A stretch of DNA of 64,000 nt from Suilimivivens sp009774465. Lineage in GTDB: Bacteria; Bacillota; Clostridia; Lachnospirales; Lachnospiraceae. How positions within the stretch are numbered: the first letter of the stretch is position 1; every line of letters begins with the position of its first letter. Under the pieces are notes generated by a model. The model was given only the letters and a program-made list of their open reading frames with translations, searched no databases and had not been told where the DNA came from. This document shows, piece after piece, positions 16,482-24,471 of this stretch. Where the stretch lies: positions 1-64,000 of the forward strand of contig CANDAE010000007.1 of assembly GCA_947382645.1 (NCBI GenBank), in the 5' to 3' direction. The position numbers were made by a program, and so were the translations under genes.

Positions 16482-17261
16482 TTATAATGGACGTTCATAA
16501 TAAAACGAATTTTTTCGTTCATATCCCATATCCTTATGATTTATGATCTGTTCTGTACTTCCGATAAACAAAATACCGCCCGGCTTTAAGGAGTGATAAA
16601 ATTTCCTGAACACTTCATCTTTTGCTTCCTCAGTAAAGTAAATAAGCACATTACGACAAACAATCATATTGAAGTCTTTTCCATAATCATTCCCAAGAAG
16701 GTTATGTTCTGAAAAAGTAACTCTTGATTTAATTTCATCTGAAATTTGATAAGAAAGACCTATTTTCGTAAAATATTTCTTCTTAAAATCATCAGGAACC
16801 GCCGCAATACTCTTTTCATTGTAAAGACCAACCTTGGCCTTGGCAATAACCTGCTTATCAAGATCCGTAGCTGTAATTCGTATCATATTAAGCGGAATAT
16901 GCCTGGATAAAGCCATCACCAAAGAATACGGTTCATCCCCGGTAGAACACGCCGCACTCCATATTTTAAGAGTCTTACCAAACTTGCCGATCAGTTCAGG
17001 TATGATTTCCTTATCCATAAGCCTCCATTGATCGGGATTGCGATAAAATTCCGAAACATTTATCGTAAGATAATTAATAAATTCTTCAAACCGGGTTTTA
17101 TCCGTCTTTAAAACCTGTATGTAATTTTCATAATCCTTAATTCCATGTTTGGAAATCAGCGCATCAATCCGCCGCTTCATCTGCCTTTCTTTATAGGCAT
17201 TAAGGTCAATTCTCGTAAGTGTTAAAACAGCAGCTTTAAATTTTTCATAATCATAAGCCAT
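16482..17261 (-). CDS. cheR: CheR-type protein-glutamate methyltransferase
   Basis: SAM-dependent methyltransferase of chemoreceptors, 259 aa and cytoplasmic. The all-alpha N-terminal domain (about 1-75) is followed by the SAM fold with IWSAACSTGDEPYSL (motif I), ITATDLDKQVIAKA (acidic loop) and FNMIVCRNVLIYF (the CRNVLIYF signature). No che or fla genes are nearby. It follows rpsA by 21 bp and so appears to be a passenger of the cmk-ispH-rpsA transcript, which is unusual for a chemotaxis gene. Confidence 0.88.
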   Translation of the reverse strand: MAYDYEKFKAAVLTLTRIDLNAYKERQMKRRIDALISKHGIKDYENYIQVLKTDKTRFEEFINYLTINVSEFYRNPDQWRLMDKEIIPELIGKFGKTLKIWSAACSTGDEPYSLVMALSRHIPLNMIRITATDLDKQVIAKAKVGLYNEKSIAAVPDDFKKKYFTKIGLSYQISDEIKSRVTFSEHNLLGNDYGKDFNMIVCRNVLIYFTEEAKDEVFRKFYHSLKPGGILFIGSTEQIINHKDMGYERKNSFYYERPL

Positions 17262-17282
17262 AACCAGCCCGCCTTGATTGAT

Positions 17283-18455
17283 TTAATTTTCTTCAGAAGC
17301 ATCCTCTTTTGCATCTTCTGCTGCGATCACTGCATCAATATCAACTGAAACAACATCAGCATCCTCTTCTTCTGCTTCCTTTGTCTCTTCCTCTTCTGCT
17401 TCAGGAGCAAGCAGTGCCTTGATACTTAAGCTGATCTTCTTATCCTCGCTGTTAAAATCTACCACCTTAGCAGTAACCTCATCACCAACCTTGAGGATAT
17501 CTGCAGGTTTTTCAATATGTTCTTTCGAAATCTGTGATACATGAAGCAATGCATCCACACCCGGCTCTAATTCAATGAACGCTCCAAAGTCAGTCATTCT
17601 GGCAACTTTACCTGTCACTTCATTTCCTGCCGCATATTTTTCTTCCGCATTCTTCCAGGGATTAGCATCATCAAACTTAAGGCTTAAGGCAATCTTGGTA
17701 CCGGAAATATCCTTAATAAATGTTTTAACCTTGTCACCAACCTTAAATACTTTTTTGGGATTCTCAACACGTCCCCATGACATTTCAGAAATATGAAGCA
17801 GTCCGTCAGCTCCGCCAATATCAATAAATGCACCAAAATCAGTTACATTCTTGACAACACCGTCAACTACGTCACCAACCTGAATGCTCTCAAGCAGCTT
17901 TCTCTGCTGTTCCGCCTTTTCTGCAACAAGAAGCTGCTTACGGTCACCTATATATCTTCTTCTCTTAGGATTATATTCACTGATCACAAATTGAATTTCC
18001 TGGCCTGCATATTTGGTAAGGTCTTTTTCATATGCATCTGAAACAAGGCTGGCAGGAATAAAAATCCTTACCTCGTCCACAATCACACTTAAACCGCCTT
18101 CCAATACCTGTGCAACCTTTGCGGTAAGTACCTCTTTTGAGTTGAAAGCTTCTTCGATTCTCTTGTTGCCGCGGTCTGCCGCAAGTCTTTTATAAGTTAA
18201 GATAACCTGTCCCTCGCCATCGTTTACTTTAAGGACTTTAACTTCCATAGTATCACCCGGCTTCGCAACAGTGGTCAAGTCTACATTAGGTTCATTGGTA
18301 TATTCGTTTCTGGTTAAAACACCATCGGACTTATAACCAATGTTAAGAATAATTTCTTCAGGCTTAACATCAATAACTGTACCTTCAACTACCTCTCCTG
18401 TATGTATTGTCTTTAATGATTCTTCCAACATTTGTTCAAAAGTTAATTCTGACAT
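17283..18455 (-). CDS. rpsA: 30S ribosomal protein S1 (four S1 domains)
   Basis: RNA-binding S1-family protein, 390 aa. Four OB-fold S1 repeats lie at about 18-88, 106-178, 192-260 and 275-347; the last two are the best (VTDFGAFIDIGGADGLLHISE and MTDFGAFIELEPGVDALLHVS in outline). A Glu/Asp-rich tail follows. Clostridial S1 proteins are shorter than the six-domain E. coli protein. The frame is open 60 codons further upstream, but that stretch is out-of-frame ispH. The ATG at 18455 has GAGGAGG 9 nt before it and overlaps the ispH 3' end by 20 nt. Confidence 0.92.
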   Translation of the reverse strand: MSELTFEQMLEESLKTIHTGEVVEGTVIDVKPEEIILNIGYKSDGVLTRNEYTNEPNVDLTTVAKPGDTMEVKVLKVNDGEGQVILTYKRLAADRGNKRIEEAFNSKEVLTAKVAQVLEGGLSVIVDEVRIFIPASLVSDAYEKDLTKYAGQEIQFVISEYNPKRRRYIGDRKQLLVAEKAEQQRKLLESIQVGDVVDGVVKNVTDFGAFIDIGGADGLLHISEMSWGRVENPKKVFKVGDKVKTFIKDISGTKIALSLKFDDANPWKNAEEKYAAGNEVTGKVARMTDFGAFIELEPGVDALLHVSQISKEHIEKPADILKVGDEVTAKVVDFNSEDKKISLSIKALLAPEAEEEETKEAEEEDADVVSVDIDAVIAAEDAKEDASEEN

Positions 18456-19284
18456 AATTTTGAACCTCCTCAATAATATTGTTGGGGGTGGAAGCCCCCG
18501 CAGTAATACCCACCAGAGTAGCAGTCTTAGGTAATTCCAAATGCAAATCTTCCAGTGTCTGTATAAAATATGTAGCTTCACAATTCTCACGACATATTTC
18601 ATAGAGCTTTCGCGTGTTGGAACTGTGTCTGCCACCTATTACTATCATTGCATCGACTCCGGCTGCAATATCGCGTGCCTGCGTCTGTCGTTCTTCTGTC
18701 GCATTACAGATAGTATTTACAACATTAACATTGTAACCTCTTTTTTGAAAAATTTCAACTAATTCTTGAAATTTGTTGTAGTTAAATGTCGTCTGGGATA
18801 CAATACACAGAGGTTTGGAAATATCTCCCCGAAAATTTTCAGCTTCCTGTACGGATTCAATCACCTGTGCATCTGTTTTTGCCCACCCCATGATTCCTTC
18901 CACTTCAGGATGCCCCGCATTGCCGATAATGATAATTTTTTTGTCATTTGCGCTTTCTTTTTCTACTATATCATGTATCCTTTTCACAAAAGGACAGGTC
19001 GCATCAATACATTCAATTCCGTTTTTTTCCATCAGTTCATAAATTTGTTTCGGCACGCCATGAGACCGGATCACCACCGTTCCTTCCTTTAATGCCTCCA
19101 GTTCTTCTTTACTTGCCAACACCCTGACGCCGCGCTTCTCCAGGTCTCTGACTACTTCTTCATTATGAATGATCGGCCCGTAAGTATATATCTTTTTTCC
19201 TGAATCTATCTGCTCGTAGACCTTTTCCACCGCACGTTTTACACCAAAACAAAAACCGGCGCTTTTTGCAAGTATTACTTCCAT
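18436..19284 (-). CDS. ispH: 4-hydroxy-3-methylbut-2-enyl diphosphate reductase
   Basis: Last step of the MEP isoprenoid pathway, making IPP and DMAPP with a 4Fe-4S cluster. 282 aa with the three cluster cysteines C12 (SAGFCFGVKRA), C97 (DATCPFVKRIH) and C193 (NTICNATEERQ), plus H40, H74 and the late AGASTPN segment. It starts directly after the cmk stop (TAAATG) with AAAGGAA as ribosome site. In several clostridia ispH is fused to rpsA; here the genes overlap by 20 nt in different frames, so they are separate proteins. Confidence 0.95.
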   Translation of the reverse strand: MEVILAKSAGFCFGVKRAVEKVYEQIDSGKKIYTYGPIIHNEEVVRDLEKRGVRVLASKEELEALKEGTVVIRSHGVPKQIYELMEKNGIECIDATCPFVKRIHDIVEKESANDKKIIIIGNAGHPEVEGIMGWAKTDAQVIESVQEAENFRGDISKPLCIVSQTTFNYNKFQELVEIFQKRGYNVNVVNTICNATEERQTQARDIAAGVDAMIVIGGRHSSNTRKLYEICRENCEATYFIQTLEDLHLELPKTATLVGITAGASTPNNIIEEVQNYVRINF

Positions 19285-19965
19285 TTAAAGTTCCTTTCTC
19301 TTTTTACGTTTTTCACACAAATCAAGTATCACATCTGTAACTTCATCAATTGTCATATAAGACGAATCCACCAGTACCGCATCTTCTGCCGGCCTTAAGG
19401 GTGCTACTTCTCTTGTCATATCCTGTTCATCTCTTTTGATAATATCGGATTCTATTTGCTGCATATCACAGGATATTCCTTTTTCGCTAAGCTCGTCAAA
19501 TCTTCTCTTTGCCCTTACTTTGGAACTTGCAGTTAAATAAATTTTTACATCTGCGTCCGGAAGCACGCAGGTTCCTATGTCACGTCCGTCCATAACCACA
19601 TTGTTGGCTTTTGCCAGTTCTTTCTGTAAAAGAGTCAGACGTTCTCTTACCCTGGGGTTGGGACTGCTGGCAGAAGCCATATTACCCACCGCTTCACTGC
19701 GGATTACTCCATTTACATTTTCACCATTTAAAAGTACTACCTGTTCTCCTGCTTCGTAGCAGATGGTAATATCAGCATTTTGACAAGTTTCCTCTATTGC
19801 CTGTGCGTCATTGGGATTTACGTTCTTTGTAAGTAGATAATATGCCATAGCACGATACATTGCACCTGTATCTACATATATAAAACCTTTTTGTTTTGCC
19901 ACTTTCCTGGCAATGGTACTTTTTCCTGCTCCTGCCGGTCCGTCTATTGCAATCTGATAGCTCAT
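19285..19965 (-). CDS. cmk: cytidylate kinase
   Basis: Phosphorylates CMP/dCMP to the diphosphates with ATP. 226 aa from MSYQIAIDGPAGAGKST (P-loop), with YVDTGAMYRA, MDGRDIGTCVLPDA and RRFDEL as family segments. The frame is open 13 codons upstream, but this ATG has AGGCGG at 7 nt and the usual N-terminus. First of the cmk-ispH-rpsA set conserved in Firmicutes. Confidence 0.95.
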   Translation of the reverse strand: MSYQIAIDGPAGAGKSTIARKVAKQKGFIYVDTGAMYRAMAYYLLTKNVNPNDAQAIEETCQNADITICYEAGEQVVLLNGENVNGVIRSEAVGNMASASSPNPRVRERLTLLQKELAKANNVVMDGRDIGTCVLPDADVKIYLTASSKVRAKRRFDELSEKGISCDMQQIESDIIKRDEQDMTREVAPLRPAEDAVLVDSSYMTIDEVTDVILDLCEKRKKRKEL

Positions 19966-20031
19966 TCTTTGTCCGCCTTTCCATAACATTCTTATTTTAT
20001 ACAATTCACAAGATACATATTCCGCTTTACA

Positions 20032-21288
20032 TTATACCCTTGCTGCACTTATTCCTGCAAGGTATCCGGTAGACCAGGCAGCCTGCAGATTAAATCCTCC
20101 TGTCAATGCATCCACATCAAGCACTTCCCCTGCAAAAAAAAGCCCCTTTACCAGCCTGGATTCCATAGTAGAGGGATTAATTTCCTTAACGTGAACACCT
20201 CCCTGGGTTATAATTGCCTCTTGAAAATCTCTGGTCCCTGTAACCGTCAGTGTAAGATTTTTTATGCATTCAACAAGCCCTGCTCTTTCTTCCTTTGTAA
20301 TTTCATTTACTCTTTTTTCCGGGATAATTCCAGATAATTCTATCATAACAGGGATTAATTTTGAAGGAAAAAGTCCATCCAGCGCATTTTTAAACTGACG
20401 GTTTTTATTTTCACCAAAGTCCTTAAGAAGTCTTTTATCTAATTGCTCCTTAGTAAGTGCCGGTTTAAGATCAATGGAAAGAGTAACAGGCATCCCGAAA
20501 TATTTCTTTCCATAATAACTGCTGGCGCTTAAAATCATAGGCCCGCTGACGCCAAAATGGGTAAACAGCATTTCCCCAAAGCCTTCGTATATCATTTTCT
20601 TTTCATATTTTAATGTTGCGGCTGCATTCTTAAGAGAAAGTCCCTGCAGCTTCATGCACCAGTCCTCTTTCACCGTAAACGGAACCAATGCAGGTTTCAT
20701 CTCCTTAACCGTATGACCTGCTGATTCTGCAAACTGATATCCGTCCCCCGTAGAGCCGGTAGACGCATAAGACTTTCCGCCAGTTGCAATGATTACCGCA
20801 TCTGCACTTATTTTTCTTCCATCAAAAAGCGTTACACCTGTTATGCATTTTTTCGAAGGCGTTTCCTCATCCTGATTCATCAGAATTTCTTTCACCCGGG
20901 TACGAAGATACACCTTAACGCCTTTTTCTTCCATCTGCCGGTTTAATGCCGAAATTACATCTGAAGAATGATCTGATACCGGAAAAATACGCTCTCCACG
21001 CTCCTTTTTTAGAGGGCAACCCGCATCTTCAAAGAATTTCATTACAGCATAATTATCCATTTTAGAAAAAGCACTGTATAAAAATTTCCCATTACTGACT
21101 ATGTTTTCAAAAAAACTTTCCTGCTCACAGGCATTGGTTAAATTACACCTGCCCTTTCCGGTAATGAAGATCTTTTTTCCTGTCTTTTCATTTTGTTCAA
21201 GCAGGCTGACCTTTGCTCCTTCTTCCGCCGCCGCGACAGCTGCCATCATTCCTGCTGCTCCGCCGCCAATTACAATCACATGTTTCAT
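20032..21288 (-). CDS. BaiN/HI0933-type flavoprotein (NAD(P)/FAD-dependent oxidoreductase)
   Basis: 418 aa, cytoplasmic. It begins with a classic FAD dinucleotide fold, VIGGGAAGMMAAVAAAEEG, with the acidic residue of LLEQN closing the motif. The family signature GKGRCNLTNA and the C-terminal GEVLDVDALTGGFNLQAAWSTG follow, typical of the HI0933 family. A Clostridium scindens member (BaiN) has been linked to bile-acid reduction, but most members have no proven substrate. The start overlaps the RpiR-type regulator stop by 4 nt (ATGA), so the two are coupled and the regulator may sense a related metabolite. Confidence 0.85.
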   Translation of the reverse strand: MKHVIVIGGGAAGMMAAVAAAEEGAKVSLLEQNEKTGKKIFITGKGRCNLTNACEQESFFENIVSNGKFLYSAFSKMDNYAVMKFFEDAGCPLKKERGERIFPVSDHSSDVISALNRQMEEKGVKVYLRTRVKEILMNQDEETPSKKCITGVTLFDGRKISADAVIIATGGKSYASTGSTGDGYQFAESAGHTVKEMKPALVPFTVKEDWCMKLQGLSLKNAAATLKYEKKMIYEGFGEMLFTHFGVSGPMILSASSYYGKKYFGMPVTLSIDLKPALTKEQLDKRLLKDFGENKNRQFKNALDGLFPSKLIPVMIELSGIIPEKRVNEITKEERAGLVECIKNLTLTVTGTRDFQEAIITQGGVHVKEINPSTMESRLVKGLFFAGEVLDVDALTGGFNLQAAWSTGYLAGISAARV

Positions 21289-22253
21289 ATATTCTGCTCT
21301 TCTTTCTTCATAAGCGGATAATTCAGCATAGGTTCCTCATCTATAAAATTAATTTCATCATTTAAATAAACCTGATAATTGTTCCAGACTTTTTCCAGTG
21401 TTTCCAGATTCTCTTTTACAGCTTCCGGCTGTTTTAAGCAAAGCGCAACCACCAGTGCATTAATCACACTAAGAGGCGCCACAAGCGAATCAACAATGGA
21501 AACCATATCACTCCTTGCAAGCAGATTACAGGAAGAATACAGATTCATAGGAGAATGGATACTGTCCGTAATGGTAATTACTTTTGCATTTCTGTCATTG
21601 GCAAATTCCATTGCCTTTAAAGTACGCATGGAATATCTGGGAAAGCTGATTCCTATAATTGCATCCTTTTCACTAATGCGTATCATCTGTTCAAACATTT
21701 CCGTAACGCTTGTTGTTTTTACATGTACAATATTTCCTCTGATCATATTCAGATAAAAATGCAGGAAATCAGCAAGCGGCTCGCAGCTTCTTACTCCCAC
21801 CAGATAAATTGTTTCCGCCTCCAGAATTATGTCAACGGCCGCTTCAAACGCTACCACATCCAGCTTCACGATGGTGTCCTTTATTTTTTCAATGTCTGCG
21901 TTAAGTACGGAGTGTAAAACCTCAGACTGTGAACTTTTTCCATATTTGGCTCCGATTTTCTGGACAGAATTCAGTTTATTTTTCACCCATTCCTCCAGCG
22001 CCTTTTGAAACTCAGGATACCCTTCATACCCCAGCCCCATAGCAAAGCGCACCACCGTTGACTCGCTGACACCCACCGTCTCACCGAGTTTAGCGGCAGT
22101 CATAAATACCGCCTGCTCATAATGATCTGATATGTAAGCGGCTACTGCCTTATGCCCCTTACTCATCTTCATATACCTGTCATTCATTCTGGAAATAATA
22201 TCATGATCAACTTCCACTGCCTTTTCTCTCTGCTCCACCATATTTAAAGTCAT
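21285..22253 (-). CDS. MurR/RpiR-family transcriptional regulator (HTH-SIS)
   Basis: 322 aa. The N-terminal HTH_6 domain (about 15-90) includes AAKLGETVGVSESTVVRFAMGLGYEGYPEFQ, typical of RpiR. A SIS sugar-phosphate domain (about 125-260) has YLVGVRSCEPLADFL and IGISFPRYSMRTL. Such proteins sense phosphosugars. The alternative start MVEQREKAV (22241) is possible; ribosome-site spacing does not decide. It is coupled to the flavoprotein gene, an uncommon partner, so the effector is unclear. Confidence 0.85.
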   Translation of the reverse strand: MTLNMVEQREKAVEVDHDIISRMNDRYMKMSKGHKAVAAYISDHYEQAVFMTAAKLGETVGVSESTVVRFAMGLGYEGYPEFQKALEEWVKNKLNSVQKIGAKYGKSSQSEVLHSVLNADIEKIKDTIVKLDVVAFEAAVDIILEAETIYLVGVRSCEPLADFLHFYLNMIRGNIVHVKTTSVTEMFEQMIRISEKDAIIGISFPRYSMRTLKAMEFANDRNAKVITITDSIHSPMNLYSSCNLLARSDMVSIVDSLVAPLSVINALVVALCLKQPEAVKENLETLEKVWNNYQVYLNDEINFIDEEPMLNYPLMKKEEQNI

Positions 22254-22295
22254 ATCCTTTCAAACCTGAAAACATTTCAACTGTTATCTGTATTT

Positions 22296-22841
22296 TTACT
22301 TAAAAGACTGGTATGCGTCTTTCAGCATCCGCATGGTTTCTCCCTCCGAAAGATCATAATCCCCGGTAAGAGACATGCATGCTGCTCCATGTATAAATAT
22401 CCACATCTTCATAAAAAGACCGCTGGCATCCCTGCACCCCTGCGATGCCGCTGCCTGTATTTCTTTGCTTACATTTCCGGTACTGCAGTTTACAAGATCA
22501 TACATACTTCTCCCGTATCTTTCAGGGGATAAAAAAACAAATTCAAAAATCTTTTTATGTTTTTCGGCAAATTTGATATATGCCTGCCCCAAATTTACAA
22601 ACGGAGTTACCGTCACTCTGGGCTGAACTGCATAAAACTCCTCAAAAAACCGGCATGCTTCCCCAAACAGTTCTTCCATAAGTTTTTCCATATTACTATA
22701 CACCCTAAAAATCGGCTGAGTAGAACAATTGGCTTTTGCTGCAAGCTTTCTGGCAGTAACCTGTCCGGCTCCTTCCTCCTTAAGTATCTCAAATGCCGCT
22801 TTTAGAATATCTTCTTTTGTGATTGATTCTTTTCTGGCCAT
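22296..22841 (-). CDS. TetR/AcrR-family transcriptional regulator
   Basis: 181 aa. The N-terminal TetR helix-turn-helix (about 8-52) reads ITKEDILKAAFEILKEEG, then VTARKLAAKANCSTQPIFRVY. The C-terminal ligand domain is unassigned. The ATG at 22841 follows AGAGGTGG at 4-5 nt; a nine-residue upstream extension is possible but lacks a site. Its own promoter carries a perfect 14-bp palindrome over the start point, so autorepression is likely. No efflux pump is adjacent. Confidence 0.87.
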   Translation of the reverse strand: MARKESITKEDILKAAFEILKEEGAGQVTARKLAAKANCSTQPIFRVYSNMEKLMEELFGEACRFFEEFYAVQPRVTVTPFVNLGQAYIKFAEKHKKIFEFVFLSPERYGRSMYDLVNCSTGNVSKEIQAAASQGCRDASGLFMKMWIFIHGAACMSLTGDYDLSEGETMRMLKDAYQSFK

Positions 22842-22861
22842 ATATCCACCTCTTCTTATGT

Positions 22862-22875
22862 ATAACATATGTTAT
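22862..22875. promoter_or_regulatory. palindromic operator candidate of the TetR-family gene
   Basis: ATAACATATGTTAT is a perfect 14-bp palindrome one base downstream of the -10 box and about 20 nt before the TetR-family start codon. The position fits autorepression. Confidence 0.55.
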
Positions 22876-22876
22876 T

Positions 22877-22905
22877 ATTCTACATTTTTCGAGTTATTCT
22901 GTCAA
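22877..22905 (-). promoter_or_regulatory. sigma-A promoter of the TetR-family gene
   Basis: On the minus strand a consensus TTGACA (22905-22900), a 17-nt spacer and TAGAAT (22882-22877). It is among the best promoter matches in the window. Confidence 0.8.
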
Positions 22906-22926
22906 TAAAAACATGATTCTTATTTT

Positions 22927-22967
22927 AAAAAACAGCGCCCCACTTCTTACTGTGGAACACTGTTTTT
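22927..22967 (-). terminator. terminator of the amidase gene
   Basis: Read on the minus strand, AAAACAGTGTTCCAC pairs (with G-U wobbles) with GTGGGGCGCTGTTTT and a T-run follows. It starts just after the amidase stop and shields the downstream TetR promoter. Confidence 0.75.
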
Positions 22968-22968
22968 A

Positions 22969-23829
22969 TCACACTTGTTCATCCATAATATATTTCTCTA
23001 AATCATTAAGAAACTTCTCCCATGCCTCCTCATGTTCAACATAATAAAGGGGGCATTTTTTACCGCCTTCATCATAATGTCTTCTCATATCTTCCGGCGC
23101 AAGATCATATTCATTTAAAAGCCATGCGCACAATTTAATCAATGATTGATATGTGGCATCTGTAAATTTTCCATCCTTTTCCAAATAACAGCATTCTATT
23201 GAAACAGAATCATAATTTCGCTGCATCACTGCATAGGCTATCTCATTTAAAGGTATACATTGTATAATTTCTCCATCATACCCAATTACAAAATGCGCAC
23301 TGGCTGATGTTTCTCCTGTAATTCCAAGATTTTCAAAATAGCTCCTGTTTTGTGCAGCACTGGTTCCCGGATTTGCCGTATAGTGGACAAAAAGATTATT
23401 TACACTTTGCAATGGTTCCCCAGGCCGGGAATATTCATTTACCGTAAGAAAATCCTCCAAAATTTCAGGCTTCTGCGTGTTATTTGCTTCAATCATCTCT
23501 GTTCTGTGAACAGAAACAGCCTCCACAACATCTTTCTTTTCATCAGAATCATTCAGTATCATTGCTTTTAACAAATGATAAAACAAAAAACCTAAAATAA
23601 TAATAAATCCCAGTTCACATAATACAATAACACTCTTTATGATACGTCTTTTTCTTTTACGCTTCCTGCTTTTTATTACCCGCTGGCGCTGTAATTCAAT
23701 CTCTTTTGCCCTTTGTATGCTGTCAATTCTTCTGGCCGCTGCCTTACTTTTCCTTGGAGGCCTTTTTCTTTCCTCTACATGCCTCCCGCGCTGCTCTGGT
23801 CTTGAAACATCTATAAATTCCAGTTCCAT
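22969..23829 (-). CDS. membrane-anchored N-acetylmuramoyl-L-alanine amidase (Amidase_2)
   Basis: Cleaves the MurNAc-L-Ala bond of peptidoglycan, probably outside the cell. 286 aa: a very basic cytoplasmic N-terminus (1-63), one membrane helix (about 64-88), a linker, then the Zn amidase domain. Zn ligands fit H149 (NLFVHYTANPG), H251 (MRRHYDEGGKKCP) and C259, with H179 in ASAHFVIGYDG. Amidase_2 domains have a His/His/Asp-or-Cys triad. The basic N-terminus is longer than usual. It lies downstream of the SH3 and polymerase-like genes on the same strand, after a 109-bp gap. Confidence 0.85.
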   Translation of the reverse strand: MELEFIDVSRPEQRGRHVEERKRPPRKSKAAARRIDSIQRAKEIELQRQRVIKSRKRKRKRRIIKSVIVLCELGFIIILGFLFYHLLKAMILNDSDEKKDVVEAVSVHRTEMIEANNTQKPEILEDFLTVNEYSRPGEPLQSVNNLFVHYTANPGTSAAQNRSYFENLGITGETSASAHFVIGYDGEIIQCIPLNEIAYAVMQRNYDSVSIECCYLEKDGKFTDATYQSLIKLCAWLLNEYDLAPEDMRRHYDEGGKKCPLYYVEHEEAWEKFLNDLEKYIMDEQV

Positions 23830-23938
23830 CCCGCCTCATCCTTTGTGTATTAATATCACATGTGTTTTTACACGTAAAATATTATAATGAAGAATTACAC
23901 AGTATTTTTTAATTTTCTATAAATCTTTTACTAATTTT

Positions 23939-24457
23939 TCAGTCTTCCTTATCAAGATCTATGATTTTTTTCTTTTCTTTTTCAATTCTTGTAGTTGAAA
24001 TAATACCTGTTGCAAAAATTCCAACTACCAAAAGTACAATAACGATTCCCCAGATTCGTGAACGTTTTGCCTCCGCCCGGTACCGCTCCACTTCTTCTAT
24101 TACCAATTTTCCTTCCGCCTCAGATTCCTGAAATTCCTTATCGATTCCTTCCACATCAAATTCCTGCATAGTCAATGCTGACTTCTTCACATATCCTTCC
24201 TTATCCTGGTAGGAAACTTTATACCATCCATCTTTCGTCTCTCCAATTACAAATACTGAAGCCCCACTCTCGTAAGTAATAACCGTCTTTCCACTGTTAG
24301 CAGGAGTTTCCTTTGCCTCAACTGCTTCATTCGCCACCATAATCTGATTTAATTCCGTAAAACCTTCCTCCTGCTTAACTTCCTCCGCCCTTACCGGCAG
24401 AGCAGACATGCTCCCAAAGAATAAAACAACTGCAAACGCAAATAACATTTTTTTCAT
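23939..24457 (-). CDS. secreted SH3-domain protein with C-terminal membrane helix
   Basis: 172 aa. Signal peptide at the N-terminus (MKKMLFAFAVVLFFGSMSAL, cleavage near VRAEE). A bacterial SH3 domain follows: TYESGASVFVIGETKDGWYKVS, then GYVKKSAL. After a charged helical stretch there is a membrane helix (IWGIVIVLLVVGIFATGII) and a basic tail. Likely binds cell wall peptides. The ATG at 24457 has GAGGAG upstream; an ATG six codons earlier overlaps the previous stop as ATGA, and either could be used. Confidence 0.75.
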   Translation of the reverse strand: MKKMLFAFAVVLFFGSMSALPVRAEEVKQEEGFTELNQIMVANEAVEAKETPANSGKTVITYESGASVFVIGETKDGWYKVSYQDKEGYVKKSALTMQEFDVEGIDKEFQESEAEGKLVIEEVERYRAEAKRSRIWGIVIVLLVVGIFATGIISTTRIEKEKKKIIDLDKED

Positions 24458-24471
24458 TTTAATCACTCTCC

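Noticed and set aside
18456..18635. 60-residue N-terminal extension of ribosomal protein S1
   Set aside because: It is out-of-frame ispH sequence; the internal ATG at 18455 has a perfect ribosome site and the family N-terminus.
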